Below, piece after piece: positions 8,753 to 16,418 of a DNA stretch of 64,000 nucleotides (positions are counted from its first letter, which is position 1; each line of letters starts with the position of its first letter). The DNA comes from Bradyrhizobium barranii subsp. barranii (GTDB taxonomy: Bacteria > Pseudomonadota > Alphaproteobacteria > Rhizobiales > Xanthobacteraceae). The DNA lies in contig NZ_CP086136.1 in the NCBI RefSeq assembly GCF_017565645.3, positions 9,841,501 through 9,905,500 of the forward strand, written 5' to 3'. Under the pieces are notes generated by a model, which was given only the letters and a program-made list of their open reading frames with translations, did not search any database and was not told the origin of the DNA. Position numbers and translations under genes: made by a program.

Positions 8753-9865
8753 TCATGCGGCAATCCCATAGAGCTTGCGCGCATTGCCGAGATAGAACGC
8801 TTCGCGGTTGGCGTCGCTGACGCCCGCCGGCAGCACGCGCGACGGCTCGTCATAGTCCCAATGCGGATAGTCGGTCGCGAACAGCAGTCGGTCCCAGCCG
8901 ATCCATTTGATGACGTCGAACAGGTCCTCGCGCCGCTCCGGGTCCTCCATCGGCTGCGTGGTCCACCACACCTGCTCGCGGATATATTCCGACGGCGGCC
9001 GCTTCACATGCGGCACTTCGCTGCGCAGCCGGTGCCAGACCTTGTCGAGCCGCCAGGCGAGCGACGGGGCCCAGCCGAAGCCGGCCTCGATCATCACCAT
9101 CTTCAGCTTCGGAAAGCGCTCGAACACACCTTCCAAGACAAGGCTCGCCAGCGCCGATTGCTGGCACTGCGAGTGGCCCACCATCTCCTCGATGTAATAG
9201 GAAGGCCAGCCGGACGGCGTGATCGGATTGCCGCCGAAGCCGAAAGCGTGCACGCCGACGGGAAGCCCCGCCTCTTCCGCGGCCTGATAGATCGGCCAGT
9301 AACGGCGTTGACCGAGCGGCTCGACATTGCGGCTGAGCAGCAGCACCTGCACGAAATTCTTGTCGCCGGCGCGCTCGCGGATTTCGGCGGCGGCCGACAG
9401 GCCGTCCTCATTGCCGACGACAATGGACGCCTTCAGACGCTTGTCCTTGCTGGTCCATTTGTCGATCTGCCAGTCGTTGATCGCCGAGCACAGCGCCGCC
9501 GAGAGCTCGTGATTGCGGATGCCCTGCCCGGTGTTGAGCGGATTGAGCACCCCGAGTTCCACGTTGTTGGGATCGAGCAGCTGCTTCTGCATGAAGGGCA
9601 ACGAAGAGCCCTGCGGTCCGCCTTCCGGCGGATAGGCATCGCGGCGCGATGCGTTGGGCTGGGCCTTCGGATAGGGCGGGCCTTCCATCATGCCCTGATA
9701 GGCATGGACGCCGTAGACTTCGAGATGATGCTGCCAGCGTTTCGCCAGATAAGGATAGAGCTCGGTGCGGGTGGCGCGTGCCGGATGGATGTCGCAGTCC
9801 GCGATTGCGGTTTTGACAGTCAGTGGGGAAGCGGATTCGGTGCTCTCGCGGAATTGGACATTCAT
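8753..9865 (-). CDS. Amidohydrolase family protein (paralogue of neighbour)
   Basis: 370 residues of the metal-dependent amidohydrolase 2 family (TIM barrel). Metal-binding signatures include the N-terminal DCDIHPA (Asp-x-His region, about 23-29), GVHAFGFGG (about 206-214), MIEAGFGW and the C-terminal catalytic Asp in FATDYPHWDYD (about 330). Members hydrolyse or decarboxylate ring or lactone substrates, such as the ACMSD and 4-oxalomesaconate hydratase types. It follows its paralogue at 9890-10948 by 24 bases and precedes the Rieske gene. Tandem duplication with divergence suggests either two steps or two subunits of one enzyme. Confidence 0.9.
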   Translation of the reverse strand: MNVQFRESTESASPLTVKTAIADCDIHPARATRTELYPYLAKRWQHHLEVYGVHAYQGMMEGPPYPKAQPNASRRDAYPPEGGPQGSSLPFMQKQLLDPNNVELGVLNPLNTGQGIRNHELSAALCSAINDWQIDKWTSKDKRLKASIVVGNEDGLSAAAEIRERAGDKNFVQVLLLSRNVEPLGQRRYWPIYQAAEEAGLPVGVHAFGFGGNPITPSGWPSYYIEEMVGHSQCQQSALASLVLEGVFERFPKLKMVMIEAGFGWAPSLAWRLDKVWHRLRSEVPHVKRPPSEYIREQVWWTTQPMEDPERREDLFDVIKWIGWDRLLFATDYPHWDYDEPSRVLPAGVSDANREAFYLGNARKLYGIAA

Positions 9866-9889
9866 CGCCTTGCCTCCTTTGGCAGCGGG

Positions 9890-10948
9890 CTAAGTCAGGC
9901 GGGGATAGGTCGCATGCGGATTTTCGATCATGATTTTGCGCACGAGATCGGGGGTGAGGCCCTCGGGCAGCGCGTCCTGGCCGTCGAATTGCCAGTGCGG
10001 ATAGTCCGTCGAGAATAGAACCAATTCGTCGGACTGCATATGATCAAACAGGCGAATTAATGTCTCAGGTTCCGGCGGCGCATCAAATGGCTGTAAAGAG
10101 AACCGGATGTTGCTGCGCACAATGTCGAGCGGCGCGCGATCGACCCATGGCGTCTCCATTCGCCCCCCGCGCCAGAACTTGTGCAGGCGCCAGAGAAAAG
10201 GGGAGATCCAGGAGACGCCGGATTCGAGCATCACCATTTTCAGCCGCGGATATTTGGCGAACACGCCCTCGACGATCAGACTGGTGAGCTGAGTCTGGAA
10301 CGCTTGGGCCTGACCGACATAATCCTCGATGTGATAGGAACCCCAGCCCACGGCAGTCGGCGGATTGTGATAGGCGGAACCGGCGTGAATCCCGACGGGC
10401 AGCTGGAGCCGTTCCGCCGCCTCGTAGATCGGCCACAGCGCGCGCTTGCCGAGCGGCGTGTCGCCCATGACCAGCATCAGCACCTGCACGAAGCGGCGGT
10501 CCTGTGCGCAGCGCTCGATCTCGGCGACGGCTTTCTCGACATTTTGCGTGGGGATCACGATCGAACCACGCAGCCGTGAATCGCGATCGAGCCATTCCTT
10601 CACCAGCCACTCGTTCAACGCGCGGCAGAAGGCGGCCTGCAAATCTTCCGAAAACACCATCTGCACGCCGTAGAGTGGATTGCAGATGGCGTGCTTAAGC
10701 TGGAAGGGGTCGAGCAGATGGCGCTGCATGTCCTCCAGGCTTGCGCCGGGCTTGCCGGTTTCCGGCCGCCAATCGGGACGCGCAACGATCGGCGAGTTCT
10801 GCGGATAGGATTGCGAGACAAGGTCGACCATGCCGCGCGTCGTCACCTGATCGCGCCAATAGTCATTCAGGTACGGCAGCAGGCTGGTCAGATGCGGCAC
10901 GGCCGGATGCACGTCGCAATCCACCCCGCCGGCAATCAGGGACGCCAT
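9890..10948 (-). CDS. Amidohydrolase family protein, first gene of operon
   Basis: 352 residues from MASLIAGGVDCD (10948), chosen because GAAGGAGACGTG precedes it; an ATG nine codons earlier (10975) lies before this site. Like its downstream paralogue it has CDVHPAV near the N-terminus, GIHAGSAYHNPP in the middle, VMLESGVSWISPFLWRLHKFW and FSTDYPHWQFD near the C-terminus. The two proteins share order and spacing of motifs along their full length, consistent with tandem duplication. Divergent from the CinA-like gene at 11090. Substrate not predictable. Confidence 0.9.
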   Translation of the reverse strand: MASLIAGGVDCDVHPAVPHLTSLLPYLNDYWRDQVTTRGMVDLVSQSYPQNSPIVARPDWRPETGKPGASLEDMQRHLLDPFQLKHAICNPLYGVQMVFSEDLQAAFCRALNEWLVKEWLDRDSRLRGSIVIPTQNVEKAVAEIERCAQDRRFVQVLMLVMGDTPLGKRALWPIYEAAERLQLPVGIHAGSAYHNPPTAVGWGSYHIEDYVGQAQAFQTQLTSLIVEGVFAKYPRLKMVMLESGVSWISPFLWRLHKFWRGGRMETPWVDRAPLDIVRSNIRFSLQPFDAPPEPETLIRLFDHMQSDELVLFSTDYPHWQFDGQDALPEGLTPDLVRKIMIENPHATYPRLT

Positions 10949-11089
10949 CACGTCTCCTTCACGTTTCCTCGTCACGTTTTGTCTTGCCCACCATTCAAGC
11001 AGGCCTGCCCGTCGCCCGCAACTCGGCCAAGGCCGCTGTCATATGCTAGGAAGGCACAGCTCCGTTGCGAGGACTGAGAGGTTAAAGGA

Positions 11090-11572
11090 ATGAAAGAGCT
11101 CGTCGGCATTGCGGAACAGGTTGCGGCCCGACTAATCGCGCGCAAACAGACCATTGCAGTGGCTGAATCCTCGACCGGCGGCCTGATCTCGGCCAGCCTG
11201 CTCGCGGTGCCCGGCGCCTCCGCCTATTTCCTCGGCGGCGCCGTGGTCTACACCCGCGATGCCAGGCGTGTGCTGATGGATATTTCGGACGAAGGAATGA
11301 AGGGCTTTCGCTCCTCGTCGGAGCCTTATGCAAAGCTGCTGGCCGAACAGATGCGCAGCCGTTTCGGCTGCGACTGGGGCCTGTCCGAAACCGGCGCCGC
11401 CGGCCCCACCGGCAACCGCTACGGCGATGCCGCCGGCCACAGCTGCATGGCGGTTTCGGGACCCGCGGCGGAGGTGATCACGCTGGAGACGGGCAACAAC
11501 GACCGGTTTGCGAACATGCAGATGTTTGCTGCCACGGCGCTGAAGTTGTTGCTGAGGAAGCTGGAGGGGTGA
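11090..11572 (+). CDS. CinA C-terminal family nicotinamide-nucleotide amidohydrolase-like
   Basis: 160 residues, equivalent to the stand-alone CinA C-terminal (PncC) domain. The conserved nucleophile region AESSTGGLISASLLAVPGAS lies at residues 25-44, followed by FLGGAVVYTRDAR and LSETGAAGPTGNRYGDAAG. Family members deamidate nicotinamide mononucleotide to nicotinate mononucleotide in NAD recycling. Stand-alone copies in rhizobia are often annotated only as CinA family. Preceded by TTAAAGGA. It is a single gene between the divergent amidohydrolase operon and the downstream secreted hydrolase. Confidence 0.88.
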   Translation: MKELVGIAEQVAARLIARKQTIAVAESSTGGLISASLLAVPGASAYFLGGAVVYTRDARRVLMDISDEGMKGFRSSSEPYAKLLAEQMRSRFGCDWGLSETGAAGPTGNRYGDAAGHSCMAVSGPAAEVITLETGNNDRFANMQMFAATALKLLLRKLEG

Positions 11573-11674
11573 ACGCCCTCACATGGGAACCGCACGCGCT
11601 CCCGATCTCCAGCCGGACCGACCGTCGTGCCGGCGCATGAGCAAGCGCGTCACCGCCCAGGCGCGATAGGAGCA

Positions 11675-12829
11675 ATGATGCAACTTCCTGCGTTCGTCTT
11701 CGCTGCCCTGCTCGTCCTTGGGATAACAACGGCTCAAGCCGCCGGGGTCAGAAACTTCGACATTCCTGCCGGTCCGGCGGGACCGGCAATCCGATTGCTG
11801 GTCTGGACTCCGTGTGCAGAGCCACCTCGCGAGATGGATGCGCGTGGCGCCACCTTCTTCGCCGTGCCCGCATGTCCGGTCACCGGAGAAAAGCTTCCAC
11901 TCATCGTGATGTCGCACGGCCGCCGAGGATGGTTCGGCGGTCACCATGACACGGCCGCGGCTTTGGCCGATGCCGGGTTCGTCGTTGCGGCGCTCAATCA
12001 TCCCGGCGACACCATGCGTGACACCAGCCGCACCGACAGTCTTTCGGTTCTCGTCGAGCGCCCCACGGATATGAGCCGGCTGATCGACTATATGCTGGAC
12101 GGGTGGCCGGACGCATCCCGCATCGATCCTCAGCGCATCGGGTTCTACGGGTTTTCGTTTGGCGGCTACACCGGCCTCGTCGTCATCGGCGGCAATCCCG
12201 ATCTGCGCAAGGGATTGCCGAATTGCGAGACGTCCAGCCTGAAGGCGTGCAAACAACTCGAAAGCGGCGAGCTTCCTGATCAGCCGACGACCCATGACAA
12301 GCGCGTCAAGGCCGCGGTCATCATCGATCCCTATCCGGTGTTCGTCTTCCCGGAGGAGAATCTGAAAGCAATAACAGTGCCGGTTCAATTGTGGAGTTCT
12401 GACCCCGCGCAGAATGCCGATGGTCTATCCGGATGCTGTGCGGCAGCGATCAATCAAAGGCTTCCGATCAAGCCGGACTACCATTTCGTGGACAATGCCC
12501 GGCATTTCTCCTTCCTCGCGACCTGCACCCCAAAGGACGCCCGGGAGGCGCCCGCCGTCTGCACCGATGCGCCGGATTTCGATCGCGTCGATTTCCACCG
12601 ACGCCTTACGCAGATGTCGTCGCGTTCTTTCGCAAGCATTTCGCCGAAAGCGCCAAGCCGTGACGCGGCCCTCGGCCCGGCGCCGCGCCGGCCTAAGAGC
12701 AGGACAAGCCGTTGCCGGGCTCGCGGCAGAGCTTCGCGCGAACCTCGGCGACATCGATGTTGTAATTCCTGGCTCTCCGCATGCGCGAGGCGGAGGCCGA
12801 GTCGGCACTGTCCATTGAAAGCAGATTGA
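11675..12829 (+). CDS. Secreted alpha/beta hydrolase (dienelactone hydrolase-like), C-terminus probably frameshifted
   Basis: Starts at the ATG at 11675 or 11678 after ATAGGAG, with a signal peptide (FAALLVLGITTAQAAG). Alpha/beta-hydrolase elements are LPLIVMSHGRRGW, the nucleophile elbow GFYGFSFGGYTG (Ser near residue 165), and NARHFSFL with the late His. The in-frame end after about 12600 is a long Arg/Ser-rich tail to 12829. In another frame, from 12601, the sequence reads YADVVAFFRKHFAESAKP and stops at 12663, which is the end expected for this family. One missing base near 12599-12603 explains this. With that correction the gene would also no longer overlap the convergent gene ending at 12693. 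Assembly error is possible. Confidence 0.75.
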   Translation: MMQLPAFVFAALLVLGITTAQAAGVRNFDIPAGPAGPAIRLLVWTPCAEPPREMDARGATFFAVPACPVTGEKLPLIVMSHGRRGWFGGHHDTAAALADAGFVVAALNHPGDTMRDTSRTDSLSVLVERPTDMSRLIDYMLDGWPDASRIDPQRIGFYGFSFGGYTGLVVIGGNPDLRKGLPNCETSSLKACKQLESGELPDQPTTHDKRVKAAVIIDPYPVFVFPEENLKAITVPVQLWSSDPAQNADGLSGCCAAAINQRLPIKPDYHFVDNARHFSFLATCTPKDAREAPAVCTDAPDFDRVDFHRRLTQMSSRSFASISPKAPSRDAALGPAPRRPKSRTSRCRARGRASREPRRHRCCNSWLSACARRRPSRHCPLKAD

Positions 12830-13460
12830 GCTGCTTCTTGGTCGCCGCGCTGCACATCAGAGCAGCGTTGCCGCCGAGGTATCTCGACTGGGCGCCAAGC
12901 TCCTGCCGGGTGAGCTCCGCGAATGGCCCCAGACGCAATTGCGTTTCGATCGCCGCGAGCTCCGCATCGCTCGGTTCTGCCCGGGCTACACCCTTCATCT
13001 TGCGTTCGAAGCCGTTTTCGATCGCCGCCCGATGTGCCGACCCAAGATCCGCAAACTCTTGCGCTGCGTCCGCAAACTCACCGGGCTGGGAACCAGCCAA
13101 AAGGTAGGATTTGCATGCCAATGGGTCGCTCGCGAGCTTCAGAAGCGCCGCCAGTTTCGCCCGGTCCACGGCATTGATGTGCTCGTCGTCGGCATAGGCT
13201 TCCATCTCGGTGGCCAGGATCAAGTTGAGCACACCACTGGCGGCGGGCCATCCGCCTTCATTGAACGCCGCCTCAGTCTCTCGAAGGAATATCTGCCTGA
13301 GACTCGGATCGCTGTGGGCGATCGATGCGGCCAGCGGATAACGCGCGATGTTCTGATCGAAATCGCGCGCAAACGCGCTCGGCCCGGAGAGGCTCGCATA
13401 TGCCAGGTTTCCGGCCAGCAGGGCGACGACGAGGAGCAGCAGGATTGATCTTCTGGTCAT
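12693..13460 (-). CDS. Secreted hypothetical protein
   Basis: 255 residues from MTRRSILLLLVVALLAG (13460), which is a clear signal peptide or N-terminal anchor; 22 upstream in-frame codons look non-coding. The mature part is alpha-helical and rich in Ala, Glu and Arg, with four well-separated Cys (about residues 133, 215, 243 and 254) that could form disulfides in the periplasm. I do not recognise a family. The 3' end overlaps the frameshifted tail of the convergent hydrolase, but not its likely true end. Confidence 0.7.
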   Translation of the reverse strand: MTRRSILLLLVVALLAGNLAYASLSGPSAFARDFDQNIARYPLAASIAHSDPSLRQIFLRETEAAFNEGGWPAASGVLNLILATEMEAYADDEHINAVDRAKLAALLKLASDPLACKSYLLAGSQPGEFADAAQEFADLGSAHRAAIENGFERKMKGVARAEPSDAELAAIETQLRLGPFAELTRQELGAQSRYLGGNAALMCSAATKKQLNLLSMDSADSASASRMRRARNYNIDVAEVRAKLCREPGNGLSCS

Positions 13461-13584
13461 GTGAGAGTTTTGGTGTGGGTTACCGCGAGAGATCATCTCA
13501 CGCCGGGTCACCGCCATCCATTGCAACTACAGGCTGCCCTTAATGAATCCTTTCGCGGCCATGACGAGTTGCAGGCATGCCCTG

Positions 13585-13860
13585 CTATCTTGCCAGATGC
13601 CGCATGAAGATCCGCACCACATATCCCTGGACCCGCGGCGCCTCGTCATAGATATCCGACGCGAGCCGCTCGATGGTCTCACGCAGGGATAGGAACTGCG
13701 CCTGGCGCGCGCTGCTCTCGGTACCCTGCATGCCCGCGAGCTCGTCCATCGCGGCATCGCTGATCTGGCAATGCACGACCTCATCCTCACGCATCATCGT
13801 GAAGCGAAAGGCCAACCGTTCGAGGTCGTGGCCGATGATCCTGTCGCGCGACAGCGGCAT
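13585..13860 (-). CDS. DUF1488-like small protein
   Basis: 91 residues. The pattern FRFTMMREDEVVHCQISDAAMDEL followed by FLSLRETIERLASDIYDE and VVRIFMRHL matches the style of DUF1488 proteins, for which no function is known. The start codon at 13860 is four bases from a perfect 13-base inverted repeat, so the region that should hold the ribosome site (ACGGGAC) lies in a stem. No operon partner is obvious; the next gene upstream on this strand is a secreted TPR protein. Confidence 0.7.
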   Translation of the reverse strand: MPLSRDRIIGHDLERLAFRFTMMREDEVVHCQISDAAMDELAGMQGTESSARQAQFLSLRETIERLASDIYDEAPRVQGYVVRIFMRHLAR

Positions 13861-13863
13861 TCA

Positions 13864-13895
13864 ATTGTCCCGTTCGCGCCCCCGAACGGGACAAT
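13864..13895. promoter_or_regulatory. Perfect inverted repeat at the 5' end of the DUF1488 gene
   Basis: ATTGTCCCGTTCG (13864-13876) and CGAACGGGACAAT (13883-13895) are perfect 13-base arms with a six-base loop. On the minus strand the hairpin ends three bases before the ATG of the DUF1488 gene and includes its only candidate ribosome site. It could be a translational control element or a terminator for the upstream TPR gene, but there is no U run. Confidence 0.55.
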
Positions 13896-13995
13896 GCTGA
13901 AAATCTGACGCTTTGTCACCACCCGCGCCAGGAGGCATCGCTGTCATGCGATGTTCATCAACAGTGAGCTTCCGTCGGTCGGCCCGGCTCCAACG

Positions 13996-14613
13996 TCAGT
14001 AGGCGAGCGCCGTGCCGGTCGGCTTGTCGAGTGCCGCGGCCAGCGATCGATACTCCTCACAATCCGTCCCGCAGATGGCAGCGATCCGGCTGAGATGATA
14101 GAGCGCCTGCTCGCGGTTACCCCGCTCGAGCTGCCACAATCCGTAATACTGCCACGTCAATACGTGGTTCGGATCTGCCTTCAACGCGCGCTCGTACCAG
14201 ACCTGCGACTGCTCGTAGTCGCCGAGCTTGCGGTAGGAATAGCCGATGAGGTTGGCGACGTTCGGATGGTCGTCATGGCCGAGCGATTTTAGTTGCTCGA
14301 TCGCGGTCGCATAGTCGTTTCGCTCGTAGATGGTGTCATAAGCCACGCGGTAGCCGGCCGCGAAGGCGGGATCGCCGATACTGGACTGGTTGTTCGGCTT
14401 CCTGCCTTTGTGTGTTGCCTTGGTGCCCCAGCGCTTCGGGTAGACTGGCTGCGGCTGCAGCCTCTGATCCGCATAGGCTCCGGCATAGGGATCAGTGGAG
14501 CTGATGCCGCCCCCGCCACCACCACCGCCGCCGCCGGCGGCAAAGGCCGGCGAGCTCAACAGTACTGCCGCAAATGTACCGAGCGTGACGAGCCTGATCA
14601 TCGCTGTGATCAT
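13996..14613 (-). CDS. Secreted tetratricopeptide-repeat protein with poly-Gly tract
   Basis: 205 residues, with AGGAGG before the ATG at 14613. An N-terminal signal peptide ends at SSPAFAA and is followed by a run of ten Gly encoded by a GGN repeat (about 14506-14535). The C-terminal half has TPR-like helices: AAGYRVAYDTIYERNDYATAIEQLKSLG, then NVANLIGYSYRKLGDYEQSQVWYERAL and HVLTWQYYGLWQLERGNREQALYHL. It is likely a periplasmic scaffold or assembly protein. The Cys pair CGTDC near the end may be a disulfide. The triplet repeat means length could vary between strains without breaking the frame. Confidence 0.82.
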   Translation of the reverse strand: MITAMIRLVTLGTFAAVLLSSPAFAAGGGGGGGGGGISSTDPYAGAYADQRLQPQPVYPKRWGTKATHKGRKPNNQSSIGDPAFAAGYRVAYDTIYERNDYATAIEQLKSLGHDDHPNVANLIGYSYRKLGDYEQSQVWYERALKADPNHVLTWQYYGLWQLERGNREQALYHLSRIAAICGTDCEEYRSLAAALDKPTGTALAY

Positions 14614-14733
14614 GTCTGCCTCCTGTCCTGTTCAAGCGGCCCCGGACGACGTGATAACACTGCGTCGGCCGCGATATTCCGGGACACTGTGCTCACAGAG
14701 ACGTCAGCGTTCGTACGACAGTCACGTTGTCCT

Positions 14734-16203
14734 TTACTGGAACGCGACCTCGGCGAAGCTTCGCAGCTTTCGCGAATGCAGCCGTTCCGATTCCTGCTGC
14801 TTGAGCCGCTCCAGCGCCTTCAGGCCGATCTCGAGATGCTGGCCGACGCGGCGGCGGTAGAATTCGCTGGCCATGCCCGCGAGCTTGATCTCGCCATGCA
14901 GCGGCTTGTCGGAGACGCACAGTAGCGTGCCGTAGGGAACGCGGAAGCGGTAGCCGTTGGCGGCGATCGCGGCCGATTCCATGTCGAGCGCGACCGCCCG
15001 CGACTGCGACATACGGCGGATCACCTCGGGCCCCGAGATCTCCCAGTTGCGGTTGTCGACGCTCGCGACGGTGCCCGTGCGCATCAGGCGCTTCAGCTCG
15101 AAACCTTCGAGGCCGGTGACGTCCTCGACCGCCTGTTCGAGCGCGACTTGCATCTCGGCCAGTGCCGGGATCGGCACCCAGAGCGGCAGCTCGCGGTCGA
15201 GCACGTGGTCCTCACGTACATAGCCGTGGGCGAGCACGTAGTCGCCGAGCCGCTGCGTGTTGCGCAGGCCTGCGCAATGGCCGAGCATCAGCCAGGCATG
15301 CGGGCGCAGCACAGCAACGTGGTCGGTGACGTTGCGCGCGTTCGACGGGCCGGTGCCGATGTTGATCAGGGTGATGCCGCGATAGCCAGGCGCGACCAGA
15401 TGGAAAGCCGGCATCTGCGGCGCGCGGGCAGGCGCCACCCCGCTGGTTGCGCCGCCGCTGCCCGTGATCACATTGCCCGGCGCGACGAAGGCTTCGAGGC
15501 CGGCTTCGCCGGACTGCAGCCGCTGCTGGCAGAGCTGCGCGAAGGCATCGACATAGAACTGGTAGTTGGTGAAGATCACGAAATTCTGGAAATGCTCGGG
15601 ATCGGTGCCGGTGTAGTGATAGAGCCGCCGCAGCGAATAATCGACACGGGCGGCGCGGAACAGAGACAACGGCTCGGGCGCGCCGGGCTGGAGCTCGAAG
15701 GTGCCGTCGGCGATCGAATCGTCCATGGTGGCGAGATCAGGCACGTCGAACGCGTCGCGCAGCGATCGCGTCACAAGAGAATTCTCGCTGGTGGTGATTG
15801 CGGCTTCGATATTGATGTCGCGGCGATAGGCGAAGTGGATCGGGATCGGCTCGGCGGATTCGCCGATCTCGACGGGAACGCCGTGGTTCTGGATCAACAG
15901 CCCGATCTGCTCGGTGAGATAGGCGCGGAACAGATCCGGCCGCGTAACGCTGGTCTCGTGCACGCCGGGGCCGGCGACGAAGCCGTAGGCGAGACGCGAG
16001 TCCAGCCGCGCATACGTCGCGGTGGTGACGCGGACGAAGGGATAGTAGGCCCGCACCCGCGTCGTGATCGCCTCGCCGTTGACATAGGCCTCGAACCGGT
16101 CGCGCAGGAATTTCGTGTTGCGCTCGTAGATTTCCTCGAGGCGGGCGACGGCGAGGGCGGCGTCGGTGAAGGATTTGGTGGCGATGGAGGGTGGGGATTG
16201 CAT
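14734..16203 (-). CDS. amn: AMP nucleosidase
   Basis: 489 residues from MQSPPSIATKSF (16203); the longer open frame upstream includes repeat sequence. AMP nucleosidase hydrolyses AMP to adenine and ribose 5-phosphate. The N-terminal regulatory region includes YARLDSRLAYGFVAGPGVH and HFAYRRDINIEAA. The C-terminal nucleoside-phosphorylase-like catalytic domain contains LINIGTGPSNARN, LMLGHCAGLRNTQ and the late DMESAAIAANGYRFRVPYG and SDKPLHGEIKL motifs. Length and motif order match Amn across their full extent. It is monocistronic, with a palindromic repeat upstream. Confidence 0.95.
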   Translation of the reverse strand: MQSPPSIATKSFTDAALAVARLEEIYERNTKFLRDRFEAYVNGEAITTRVRAYYPFVRVTTATYARLDSRLAYGFVAGPGVHETSVTRPDLFRAYLTEQIGLLIQNHGVPVEIGESAEPIPIHFAYRRDINIEAAITTSENSLVTRSLRDAFDVPDLATMDDSIADGTFELQPGAPEPLSLFRAARVDYSLRRLYHYTGTDPEHFQNFVIFTNYQFYVDAFAQLCQQRLQSGEAGLEAFVAPGNVITGSGGATSGVAPARAPQMPAFHLVAPGYRGITLINIGTGPSNARNVTDHVAVLRPHAWLMLGHCAGLRNTQRLGDYVLAHGYVREDHVLDRELPLWVPIPALAEMQVALEQAVEDVTGLEGFELKRLMRTGTVASVDNRNWEISGPEVIRRMSQSRAVALDMESAAIAANGYRFRVPYGTLLCVSDKPLHGEIKLAGMASEFYRRRVGQHLEIGLKALERLKQQESERLHSRKLRSFAEVAFQ

Positions 16204-16259
16204 TGTTCGACCGCCGGGTTGCTGGGCTTGAGTCGAACTATAGCAAAGAAGGCGGTCCT

Positions 16260-16349
16260 GTAGGGTGGGCAAAGCGAAGCGTGCCCACCATCTTGACCAT
16301 CGCACGAAGAGCGGTGGGCACGGCGCGTTGCGCCTTTGCCCACCCTACG
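16260..16349. repeat. Dispersed palindromic repeat, GTAGGGTGGGC family, copy 2
   Basis: Begins GTAGGGTGGGCAAAGCG and ends CGCCTTTGCCCACCCTACG, so the termini are near-perfect inverse repeats. Internal GTGCCCACCA and GCGGTGGGCAC form a second inverted pair. Nearly identical in architecture to the copy at 29484-29576. A short CCGGGAT hairpin follows at about 16370-16405. Confidence 0.85.
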
Positions 16350-16418
16350 AGATCGCGTATGTCGCCCGAGATCCCGGATGCGCGCTAAGCGCGCTCCGGG
16401 ATGACGCGCTTTCGCGCG

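Noticed and set aside
12414..12818. 134-codon frame inside the hydrolase gene
   Set aside because: An alternative frame without family features; only the short segment at 12601-12663 of a different frame is informative, as the displaced C-terminus.
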